DNA from: an uncultured Lachnospiraceae bacterium
GTDB taxonomy: Bacteria > Bacillota > Clostridia > Lachnospirales > Lachnospiraceae
Assembly: GCA_902796005.1 (NCBI GenBank)
Contig: CADBNF010000038.1
Coordinates: forward strand, 1-43,624
Length of the DNA: 43,624 nucleotides
Reading direction: 5' to 3'
The translations under genes and the position numbers were made by a program. Position 1 is the first letter of the stretch; the number at the start of each line of letters is the position of its first letter. Shown here piece after piece: positions 23,691-31,165 of this stretch. The notes under the pieces are model-generated. The model was not told where the DNA came from. It saw only the letters and a program-made list of their open reading frames with translations, and searched no databases.

Positions 23691-25715
23691 ATGGGTTCCA
23701 AGAAATACCCGCACGTATTTTCACCTATCAGAATCAGGGGCATTGACTTCAAGAACAGAATTGTCCTGGCTCCGCCCTCTCCCAACCTGGCCAGCAGCGA
23801 CGGCAAGATCACGCCGGAATTCATCGACTGGTTCAGAATGTTTGCCAGAGGCGGCGTCTGCACCCTGTATGTGGGCAACTCTTCCATCGACATCAAGGAA
23901 TGCAAGGATGAAGCCTACCAGCTTGACTTAAGCAATGAGGACGGCGTCCGTGAACTTGCCCGCTATGCGGACATGTGCAAGGAATACGACTGCCATGCTT
24001 CCCTGGAAATCAATCACAACGGCGAGAACACGGCCTTCGAAACCGTCGGCCATGCGCCTTACAGCTCCTCGCCCAACATTTCCTCCACCGAGCATGCCCG
24101 TGCGGAGCGTCTCGGCCGTGATCCCATCCCGGCCATCGAGATGACCCATGAAAAGATTAAGGAAACCGTGGAGAAATTCGGTAAGGCGGCAGCCATGATG
24201 AAACGCGCCGGCATGGACATCGTCCTGGTGCACGGCGGCCACGGCAACCTGATTTCCCAGTTCACCTCCCCGCTGTACAACCATCGTACCGATGAATACG
24301 GCGGCAGCACGAAGAACCGTGCCCGTTTCGCCATCGAGGTCTGCGACGCCATCCGTGAAAAATGCGGTGAGAACTTCGTTATCGAATTCCGTATTTCCGC
24401 CGATGAAATCGCCGAGGAAGGCATGCACTTCGATGAAACCCTGGAACTCATCGGCTACCTGAAGGATCACATCGATATCCTGCATGTATCCGCCGGCCTG
24501 CACTCCGACTTCAATATGGCCTACTTCCGCAACTGGTGCCAGAACTTCATGATGGAGAGAGGCTTCAACGTTCACTTCGCAGCGGACGTCAAGAAGCGTT
24601 ATCCGGACCTTCTGGTTACCACCGTCGGCTCCATCACCAGCATCGACATGGCAGAAGAAATCATCGCCTCCGGCAAGGCTGACTTTGTAGCCATGTGCCG
24701 TCCGCTTATGGCGGATCCGGATATGCCCAACAAATACGCCAAGGATATGCCCGAGGAAAGACGTCCCTGCTTAAGATGCCAGACCTGCTGTAAGCATCTG
24801 ATGGTTCCGAAGCCCATCTACTGCGCGGTTAACCCCATGTCCGGCATGACCAGTGTACTGCGGGACGGCGTGGTTCCCAAGGCTGTGGAGAAGAAGAAAG
24901 TTGCCGTTGTAGGCGGCGGCCCCGGCGGCATCCAGGCCCTCATGACCCTGTGCGAACGCGGCCATGACGTAACGCTTTACGAAGCCACCGGCGAGCTTGG
25001 CGGCACGGTTGCCAAGGCAGCCCTTCCGGATTTCAAGATCGACGTAAGGGATTACCTGACATATCTCCGTTACCAGGCAAATAAATACGCGGCCAAATAC
25101 GGTGCGAAGATCCTTCTGAACACCAAGGCCACAAAGGAAATGCTGGACGCTGAGAACTACGACGCGGTCATCATTGCCATCGGCGCCGAGCCCATCGTTC
25201 CGAAGGTTCCCGGTATTGATCTTCCCCATGTAGCCTGGGCTCCCGATGCCGAAGAGGGCAAATGCGAGGTCGGTCAGAAGGTTATCGTTATCGGCGGCGG
25301 CTCCGTCGGTATCGAAGCGGCCATCGACTTCAATGCCCAGGGCAAGGATGTAGCCATCATTGAAATGGCGGATCAGATGACCTCCTTCATGAACCTTATG
25401 GCAAGCTCCGGCGGTTCCGGCGGCGAGTTCATGAAAATCATGGCGGAAAGAAACATCCCCGTACACTACAGCACGAAGCTCCTCGAGGTTCAGGCTGACA
25501 AGGTTATCTGCGAAAACGTGGAGACCGGCGAAAGGGTTGAATACCCGGCCGATACCGTTCTTCTTGCCGCCGGCATGAAGGCCAAACTCGACGAGGCTGA
25601 CTCCCTGCGTCACTGCGCACCGGAATCCGACGTCTTCATTATCGGCGATGCCAAGCGTGCCGCTACCATCTCCGAAGCAGTCAACGAAGCTTTCCAGCAT
25701 TGTCTGCATATCTGA
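23691..25715 (+). CDS. NADH:flavin oxidoreductase, OYE/BaiCD type (OYE2)
   Basis: 674-residue enoate reductase-type protein. The FMN barrel (about 1-340) has FSPIRIRGIDFKNRIVLAPP and VHGGHGNLISQFTSP with the presumed active-site histidines. The [4Fe-4S] site is C360-x2-C363-x2-C366-x11-C378, with an additional adjacent Cys367. The C-terminal FAD/NAD(P)H region carries AVVGGGPGGIQA and VIVIGGGSVGIEAA and ends in IIGDAKRAATISEAVNEAF. The start at 23691 has AGGAGG 6 bases upstream and aligns with OYE3. The barrel half is almost identical to OYE3, while the last third differs. Related enzymes reduce C=C bonds in bile acids, steroids, isoflavones or cinnamates. The substrate is unknown. Confidence 0.9.
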   Translation: MGSKKYPHVFSPIRIRGIDFKNRIVLAPPSPNLASSDGKITPEFIDWFRMFARGGVCTLYVGNSSIDIKECKDEAYQLDLSNEDGVRELARYADMCKEYDCHASLEINHNGENTAFETVGHAPYSSSPNISSTEHARAERLGRDPIPAIEMTHEKIKETVEKFGKAAAMMKRAGMDIVLVHGGHGNLISQFTSPLYNHRTDEYGGSTKNRARFAIEVCDAIREKCGENFVIEFRISADEIAEEGMHFDETLELIGYLKDHIDILHVSAGLHSDFNMAYFRNWCQNFMMERGFNVHFAADVKKRYPDLLVTTVGSITSIDMAEEIIASGKADFVAMCRPLMADPDMPNKYAKDMPEERRPCLRCQTCCKHLMVPKPIYCAVNPMSGMTSVLRDGVVPKAVEKKKVAVVGGGPGGIQALMTLCERGHDVTLYEATGELGGTVAKAALPDFKIDVRDYLTYLRYQANKYAAKYGAKILLNTKATKEMLDAENYDAVIIAIGAEPIVPKVPGIDLPHVAWAPDAEEGKCEVGQKVIVIGGGSVGIEAAIDFNAQGKDVAIIEMADQMTSFMNLMASSGGSGGEFMKIMAERNIPVHYSTKLLEVQADKVICENVETGERVEYPADTVLLAAGMKAKLDEADSLRHCAPESDVFIIGDAKRAATISEAVNEAFQHCLHI

Positions 25716-25740
25716 TGACGGCAGTTATCTGAATTTTTTC

Positions 25741-25790
25741 GTATACCATGTATATTTCTTTCTGAGAAGTATACATGGTATACTTTTTTT
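25741..25790 (+). terminator. Long AT-rich hairpin and T-tract after OYE2
   Basis: Arms GTATACCATGTATA (25741-25754) and its exact complement (25770-25783) pair over 14 bp and can extend inward by about 5 more pairs; TTTTTTT follows. The right arm is itself a palindrome (AAGTATAC-ATG-GTATACTT), so the site could also be an operator. Confidence 0.7.
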
Positions 25791-25886
25791 GTGCCCGAAC
25801 AGCGGCGTGCATTTTTACCTTTTACTGTACGGACACCGGAAACATCTATAGCAGAATAAGTTACAGTACACAGGAGGAAACAGATC

Positions 25887-27146
25887 ATGACACCCGAAAA
25901 CAAAGCAAAGTATGAGGCGAAGCTGAAACGGATCAAAGACGCAATCGCCCTCACTGAACCGGATATGGTTCCCATTAAACCATCTCCGGCGATTTTCCCC
26001 ATCCTGGATGCCGGGTACACTGTGGCGGAAGCGATTTATGATGATTCCCTTACCATCTACCGGGATGCGCTCTTCAAATACCTGCACAAGTATGACCCGG
26101 ATGCAGGCGTCGGCACAGGCACCAACCTGGCAGGCCAGGGAAAGATCATGGAGCTGCAGGAGCCGAAAAACATGCGCTGGGCCGGCATGCCCGGAAACAT
26201 TATCGACAAGAACTCCATCCAGCAGTACATCGAGTACCCCTTCCTTCTTGACGATGAGTTTGAGGACTTCTTTACGGACCGTACTGCCTGGTCCCTGCAC
26301 AAGGCCTTCCCCCGGGCCAGCACGGTGCTGGAGCCTTTGAAGGACCTGAACCTGGAATTCGGATTTGCGGGCGTAGGCGGACTGGCTGCCCAGTTCTCCA
26401 AACCGGAAATGAAGAAAATGATCACCAGGCTCTGGGAAATCAACGACGCCATGGCGGAATTCGGCAAAAAATCCGCCCAGCTTGCGAAGGACGTGGAGGA
26501 AGACGGCTACCCGATTGTCCAGGGCGGCGGCGCCGGCGTTCCCTTTGACGCCTACAGTGATCACTTAAGGGGCACCATTGAATCCCTGGCAGACCTGTAC
26601 ACCCGTCCCGAGGACGTGGAGCTGTATATCAAAGAGGAGCACCAGAAAACCCTGGCCATGATACGCAGCATGAAGGGAAAGATGGAGGGTAAACATATCT
26701 TCATGGCCCTGCATAAAGGCATGGACGGCTTCATGAGCGACGAGCATTACGAGCATTTCTACTGGAAGCACCTGCAGGAAATCATCTGCGCGATTATCGA
26801 TGCCGGCCAGGTACCCTACATCTACACCGAGGGCAACTACAATTCCCGGCTTAAATTCCTCGCGGACGTGCCCAAGGGAAAGGTTCTCTACCATTTCGAA
26901 ACCGTGGATATGGCCGAGGCCAAGAGAATCCTCGGGGACGTGGCCTGTATCTCCGGCGGCTTTGCCACCCAGACCCTCACCTACGGTACGAAGCAGCAGG
27001 TTATCGACGAATGCAAACGGCTCATCGATATCTGCGCGCCCGGCGGCGGCTTCATCTTCGAAACCTCCTTCGGCATGGATTACTGCAAACGTGAAAACGT
27101 GGAGGCCATGTTCGAGACCGTACGGGAATACGGAAAATACAAATAA
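25887..27146 (+). CDS. Uroporphyrinogen decarboxylase-fold protein lacking the HxC zinc motif
   Basis: 419-residue URO-D superfamily protein with the family ending VDMAEAKRILGDVACISGG, TYGTKQQVIDECKRLIDIC and GGGFIFET. In corrinoid methyltransferases of this fold (MtaA, CmuA type) a His-x-Cys before a Gly-Asn binds zinc. Here the equivalent segment reads YIYTEGNYNSRL, so both ligands are replaced. It is therefore unlikely to be a standard methyltransferase, and it lacks evidence of being HemE. AGGAGG lies 7 bases before the ATG. It sits between OYE2 and a convergent gene, and could act on the same compound class as the OYEs; that is inference. Confidence 0.85.
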   Translation: MTPENKAKYEAKLKRIKDAIALTEPDMVPIKPSPAIFPILDAGYTVAEAIYDDSLTIYRDALFKYLHKYDPDAGVGTGTNLAGQGKIMELQEPKNMRWAGMPGNIIDKNSIQQYIEYPFLLDDEFEDFFTDRTAWSLHKAFPRASTVLEPLKDLNLEFGFAGVGGLAAQFSKPEMKKMITRLWEINDAMAEFGKKSAQLAKDVEEDGYPIVQGGGAGVPFDAYSDHLRGTIESLADLYTRPEDVELYIKEEHQKTLAMIRSMKGKMEGKHIFMALHKGMDGFMSDEHYEHFYWKHLQEIICAIIDAGQVPYIYTEGNYNSRLKFLADVPKGKVLYHFETVDMAEAKRILGDVACISGGFATQTLTYGTKQQVIDECKRLIDICAPGGGFIFETSFGMDYCKRENVEAMFETVREYGKYK

Positions 27147-27155
27147 ATGCAAAAC

Positions 27156-27188
27156 AAGGAAAAGCGCCCCTGGCGGGCGCTTTTCCTT
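27156..27188. terminator. Bidirectional terminator
   Basis: 14-bp stem (27156-27169 with 27175-27188) with a 5-base loop between the convergent URO-D-fold gene and the MmcQ/YjbR fusion gene. GC-rich centre, T-rich flank on both strands. Confidence 0.85.
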
Positions 27189-27238
27189 ATATACAGCCGG
27201 TATTCCCGGTTGTTTTTCTGCAGTATCCGAAATCAGTC

Positions 27239-28015
27239 TCAGGCCTTTCCTTCCCACATGTCCAGCTCATATTTCATACTGCCGGGCAGGTACCTGGGTC
27301 CCCGGACCGCCAGCACCCGGAACTCCTCCGTCATCCGGGACAGGGGCATCAAGGATTCGGGATAGGCGGTGAGCAGGTGGATTTCCATCAGCCTTGAAAT
27401 GTGAAGCTGTTCATCCGGCGGATCCAAAGGGATATTGACCCTTACCGCCTCGCATTTGAAGAGAACGGCGCTTACCGGCGCGGCCACATACAGATAAACC
27501 AGGTCCCCTGGCCTTACGTCACTGCTCTGCTTCCAGAGAATCTGCTTTTCATGCTTAAAGGCCTCCACCACATCATAATATTTGGGGTTTGCAGGGACCA
27601 GCCAGTCCTTCGGGCCACGAAAGGCAGCCTTTTTCCCGCCTGAGGGCAGGGTCAGCTGGTAGCTGTCGTCCAGGAGCCGGTAAAGGGATTTGTCTTTGAT
27701 CCTTCCGTCCAGCACCAGGGTAATCCAGCTTTTCTTCGTCATGTGATACGCCGGAAGGATGCCCTCGGACATGGTCAGAAGGGGTACGGCCTCCGGATCA
27801 CATTTGACGTTCAGGATATAGGTTTCCCCCTCCTCCTCCATTCCCAGAAGCCGGTATTTCACCCGCATGATAATACCGAAAAGCTTTTTCCTGCCATTTC
27901 CTGTTGAATGAGAGAAAACATAGGATTCCGGCTGCCATTTGATTTCCCTTAAGGGCTCCGTGTCATAGGTTTTCTTCACGTAATCGAAGACCTTCTGAAG
28001 CTGTGTCTTTTTCAT
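27239..28015 (-). CDS. MmcQ/YjbR domain fused to a PUA-like (EVE/ASCH-type) domain
   Basis: 258 residues in two parts. Residues about 1-125 match the MmcQ/YjbR fold (CyaY-like), with ILPAYHMTKKSWITLVLDG and LYRLLDDSYQL as its signature. Residues about 130-255 resemble a PUA-like EVE or ASCH module: DWLVPANPKYYDVVEAF, ILWKQSSDVRPGDLVYLY, SAVLFKCE. YjbR proteins are thought to bind DNA, and EVE modules recognise modified bases in nucleic acid, so a role in recognising modified nucleic acid is possible but unproven. AAGGAG lies 10 bases before the ATG. The gene follows pgeF by 14 bases. Confidence 0.8.
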   Translation of the reverse strand: MKKTQLQKVFDYVKKTYDTEPLREIKWQPESYVFSHSTGNGRKKLFGIIMRVKYRLLGMEEEGETYILNVKCDPEAVPLLTMSEGILPAYHMTKKSWITLVLDGRIKDKSLYRLLDDSYQLTLPSGGKKAAFRGPKDWLVPANPKYYDVVEAFKHEKQILWKQSSDVRPGDLVYLYVAAPVSAVLFKCEAVRVNIPLDPPDEQLHISRLMEIHLLTAYPESLMPLSRMTEEFRVLAVRGPRYLPGSMKYELDMWEGKA

Positions 28016-28029
28016 TTATGCCCGTCTCC

Positions 28030-28848
28030 TTATTCCGGTTTCCGGATACCTATCACCGCCGCCATTCTGCCGGAAGCGGCCTTTTCCGCCCTGTAGGAAT
28101 GACACAGGCTGCTTTCACAGACCGTGCAGACCTCAGAATCGATGATATTTTCTTCCTTCAGGCCTGCCAGACGCAGCATTTCTGTGTTGATGGCCGTGGT
28201 ATCGATGAAATATTTATTCCTTGCGGCGTCCCTTCTGACGAAGGTCTCAAAATCCGCAAAATCCGAAAAGCCTTCCGCAAACATCCGGTAAACGTCCTCG
28301 TCCACCTCAAAGTGGCAGCTGCGGATGTGAGGGCCGATGCAGCAGATCAGATCTTCCGGCCGGGAGCCGAATTCCTCCTGCATTCTGGTGACGGCTTTGC
28401 TTCCGATACGGGCAAGGGTCCCCCGCCAGCCGGAATGAATGTTGGCAATCGCTTTCTGTACCGGATCATAAAAAAGCAAGGGCGTACAGTCGCCGAAGCC
28501 CAGAAGCAGGGCTGTACCGGGCACGTCAGTTACAAGGCCGTCGGTGTCCGCCAGGAAATCCGGATAGATCCCCCTCTCCCCTTCTCCAATGCGCCGGATA
28601 TGATCGGAATGGGTCTGGCAGGGCCGGACAAAGGCCTGTTCGTCTGTCTGCAGTTCTTCGGCAATCTCTTTAATTGTATTGCGTGCCGTTTCTTCCTTCT
28701 TCTCCCAGGTGGACAGGGTTCCCACGTCCCAGGGCTTTAAGGTAATCATATGAAACAGCCCCGGGTATTCCAGCAGCCTTCTGAACTGAAGGTAGGAGGA
28801 ATGCTCCGAATCCATCTGTATCACGTTCCGGTTGGTCAGGTTATGCAT
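28030..28848 (-). CDS. pgeF: Peptidoglycan editing factor PgeF (YfiH/DUF152)
   Basis: Multicopper-laccase-like fold protein now known to hydrolyse mis-incorporated amino acids from UDP-MurNAc precursors. Family motifs: RPCQTHSDH, DGLVTDVPG, FGDCTPLLFYD, IHSGWRGT (zinc histidine) and IGPHIRSCHFEV (catalytic cysteine and second histidine). Length 272 residues, slightly long at the N-terminus. AAGGA lies 7 bases before the ATG. It is cotranscribed with the MmcQ/YjbR fusion gene and divergent from OYE3. Confidence 0.93.
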   Translation of the reverse strand: MHNLTNRNVIQMDSEHSSYLQFRRLLEYPGLFHMITLKPWDVGTLSTWEKKEETARNTIKEIAEELQTDEQAFVRPCQTHSDHIRRIGEGERGIYPDFLADTDGLVTDVPGTALLLGFGDCTPLLFYDPVQKAIANIHSGWRGTLARIGSKAVTRMQEEFGSRPEDLICCIGPHIRSCHFEVDEDVYRMFAEGFSDFADFETFVRRDAARNKYFIDTTAINTEMLRLAGLKEENIIDSEVCTVCESSLCHSYRAEKAASGRMAAVIGIRKPE

Positions 28849-29013
28849 ATCTTTTTCCTTCTTCTCCGCTTTTTTAAAGCGCAGTTTTTATTCTTTTACC
28901 AGCTTCCATCATACCGCAAATTTCCCCGGTGCGCATCTTATTTCTTTGAAGTAAAAAAGCCTTTTTTCCCCTAAAAAAAAGTGGATTATATTTCTTTTTA
29001 TCAGTATTTAGGC

Positions 29014-29019
29014 TATAAT
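29014..29019 (+). promoter_or_regulatory. -10 box upstream of OYE3
   Basis: Perfect TATAAT within a T-rich stretch; no clear -35 (TTTCTT at 17 bases). This mirrors the OYE2 promoter layout: good -10, poor -35. Confidence 0.45.
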
Positions 29020-29069
29020 AGTAAAAGAGCATTTTTACAAAAGAACAATCAATCAGGAGGCAAAGAAAA

Positions 29070-31097
29070 ATGGGTTCAAAAAAGTATCCGCACGTATTTT
29101 CCCCGATCAGAATCCGGGGCGTTGACTTCAAAAACCGTATCGTTCTGGCACCGCCCTCTCCCAACCTGGCCAGCAGGGACGGCAAAATCACGCCGGAATT
29201 CCTGGACTGGTTCAGGATGTTCGCCAGAGGCGGCGTCTGCACCCTGTATGTGGGCAATTCCTCCATCGACATCACCGAATGCAAGGACGAGGCCTTCCAG
29301 CTGGACTTAAGCTCCGACGACGGTATCCGTGAGCTTGCCCGCTATGCGGACATGTGCAAGGAATACGACTGCCACGGTTCCCTGGAAATCAACCACAACG
29401 GCGAAAACACCGCTTTTGAGACCGTGGGCCACGCGCCTTTCAGCTCCTCGCCAAATATTTCCTCCACGGAAAGAACCAGGGCGGCCATGCTGGGCAGGGA
29501 TCCGATTCCCGCCATCGAGATGACCCACGAAAAGATCAAGGAAACCGTTAACAAATACGGCGATGCCGCTGCCAGAATGAAACGGGCCGGCATGGACGTG
29601 GTGCTGGTGCACGGCGGCCACGGCAACCTGATTTCCCAGTTCACTTCCCCGCTGTACAACCATCGTACCGATGAATACGGCGGCAGCACGGAAAACCGGG
29701 CCCGCTTCGCCATCGAGGTATGCGACAATATCCGCGAAAAATGCGGTGAGAACTTCGTTATCGAATTCCGTATTTCCGCGGATGAGATTGCCGAGGGAGG
29801 CATGCATTTCGACGAAACCCTGGAGCTTATCGGCTATCTGAAGGATCATATTGATATCCTTCATGTTTCCGCCGGCCTGCATTCCGACTTCAACATGAAG
29901 TATTACCGCAACTGGTGCCAGAACTTCATGATGGAGAGAGGCTTCAACGTCCACTATGCGGCGGATGTGAAGAAGCGCTATCCGGACCTTCTGGTAACCA
30001 CCGTCGGGTCCATCACCAGCATCGACATGGCGGAGGAAATCATTGCTTCCGGCAAGGCAGATTTCGTGGCCATGTGCCGGCCCCTGATGGCGGATCCGGA
30101 CATGCCCAACAAATATGCCCACGATATGCCCGAGGAGCATCGTCCCTGCTTAAGGTGCGATACCTGTACCAAGCACCTGATGATTCCGAAGCCCATCTTC
30201 TGCGCGGTTAACCCCATGTCCGGCATGACCAGCGTGCTGCGGGACGGCGTGGTGCCGAAGGCCGTCGAGAAGAAGAAGGTTGCCGTCATTGGCGGCGGCC
30301 CCGGCGGTATCCAGGCTCTCATGACCCTGTGCGAGCGCGGCCATGACGTTACCCTGTATGAAGCCACCGGCGAGCTGGGCGGCATGGTGGCCAAGGCGGC
30401 GAATCCTTCCTACAAGATTGATATGAAGGATTACCTGGTATGGCTCCGTTACGAAGCAAACAAATACGCGGAGAAATACGGCGCCAGAATCCTGCTGAAC
30501 ACAAAAGCCACGAAGGAAATGCTGGATGCGGAGAATTATGATGCCCTGATAATCGCCATCGGCGGCGATCCCATCATTCCCGATGTTCCCGGCATCGACA
30601 GGCCCAATGTAGCCTGGTCTCCCGATGCGGAGGAAGGCAGCATTGAAGTCGGTGATAAGGTTGTCATCATCGGCGGCGGCGTGAACGGCGTGGAATCCGC
30701 CCTTGAATTTGCCCTGCGCGGCAAAAAGGTGGAAATCGTGGAGATGAACGACAAGGACGCCCTGTTCATGCTCTGGAGGATCAAGGGCTCCGGTTCCCAG
30801 GCCAGGGAATTCGGCGACCGGCTTGAGGCTGCCGGCATCCCCATCCACTACTGCACAAAGCTCAAAGAAGTCACGGATGAGGGCGTTGTTATCGAAAACC
30901 TTGCCGACGGTTCCTGTGAAACCCTTGCCTGTGACAGCGTGCTTCTGGCCTGCGGCCTGACAGCTAAGCTTGCAGAGGCTGATTCCCTGCGTCACTGCGC
31001 GCCGGAGACGGATGTGCACATTATCGGTGATGCGAAGGAAGTGCGTACCATTTCCGACGCTGTCAACGAAGCCTTCCGTACCAGCCTGCATATCTGA
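29070..31097 (+). CDS. NADH:flavin oxidoreductase, OYE/BaiCD type (OYE3)
   Basis: 675 residues with the same three-part architecture as OYE2: FMN barrel with VHGGHGNLISQFTSP, a four-cysteine [4Fe-4S] site starting at C360 (C-x2-C-x2-C-x11-C) and FAD/NAD(P)H domains (AVIGGGPGGIQA, VVIIGGGVNGVESA). The barrel is nearly the same as OYE2, but the C-terminal third (VESALEFALRGKKVEIVEMND, then GSGSQAREF) follows OYE4 instead. AGGAGG lies about 9 bases before the ATG. OYE4 starts 68 bases downstream beyond a hairpin, so the two are probably cotranscribed with attenuation. Expected to reduce a conjugated C=C bond; substrate unknown. Confidence 0.9.
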   Translation: MGSKKYPHVFSPIRIRGVDFKNRIVLAPPSPNLASRDGKITPEFLDWFRMFARGGVCTLYVGNSSIDITECKDEAFQLDLSSDDGIRELARYADMCKEYDCHGSLEINHNGENTAFETVGHAPFSSSPNISSTERTRAAMLGRDPIPAIEMTHEKIKETVNKYGDAAARMKRAGMDVVLVHGGHGNLISQFTSPLYNHRTDEYGGSTENRARFAIEVCDNIREKCGENFVIEFRISADEIAEGGMHFDETLELIGYLKDHIDILHVSAGLHSDFNMKYYRNWCQNFMMERGFNVHYAADVKKRYPDLLVTTVGSITSIDMAEEIIASGKADFVAMCRPLMADPDMPNKYAHDMPEEHRPCLRCDTCTKHLMIPKPIFCAVNPMSGMTSVLRDGVVPKAVEKKKVAVIGGGPGGIQALMTLCERGHDVTLYEATGELGGMVAKAANPSYKIDMKDYLVWLRYEANKYAEKYGARILLNTKATKEMLDAENYDALIIAIGGDPIIPDVPGIDRPNVAWSPDAEEGSIEVGDKVVIIGGGVNGVESALEFALRGKKVEIVEMNDKDALFMLWRIKGSGSQAREFGDRLEAAGIPIHYCTKLKEVTDEGVVIENLADGSCETLACDSVLLACGLTAKLAEADSLRHCAPETDVHIIGDAKEVRTISDAVNEAFRTSLHI

Positions 31098-31106
31098 TTG
31101 ACACTT

Positions 31107-31150
31107 CCGGGTGAGACGGCGGCCTGTCCGCCCTCACCCGGCTTTTCTTT
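31107..31150 (+). terminator. Intercistronic hairpin between OYE3 and OYE4
   Basis: 9-bp outer stem (CCGGGTGAG with CTCACCCGG, 31107-31115 and 31133-31141), a 2-base bulge and an inner GGCGG/CCGCC stem, followed by CTTTTCTTT. It probably gives partial termination, lowering OYE4 expression relative to OYE3. Confidence 0.6.
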
Positions 31151-31165
31151 AAGAAAGGAAGAATC

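Noticed and set aside
31098-31103. TTGACA between OYE3 and OYE4 as an OYE4 promoter
   Set aside because: No -10 box at 15-19 bases; the spacing falls inside the GC-rich hairpin.
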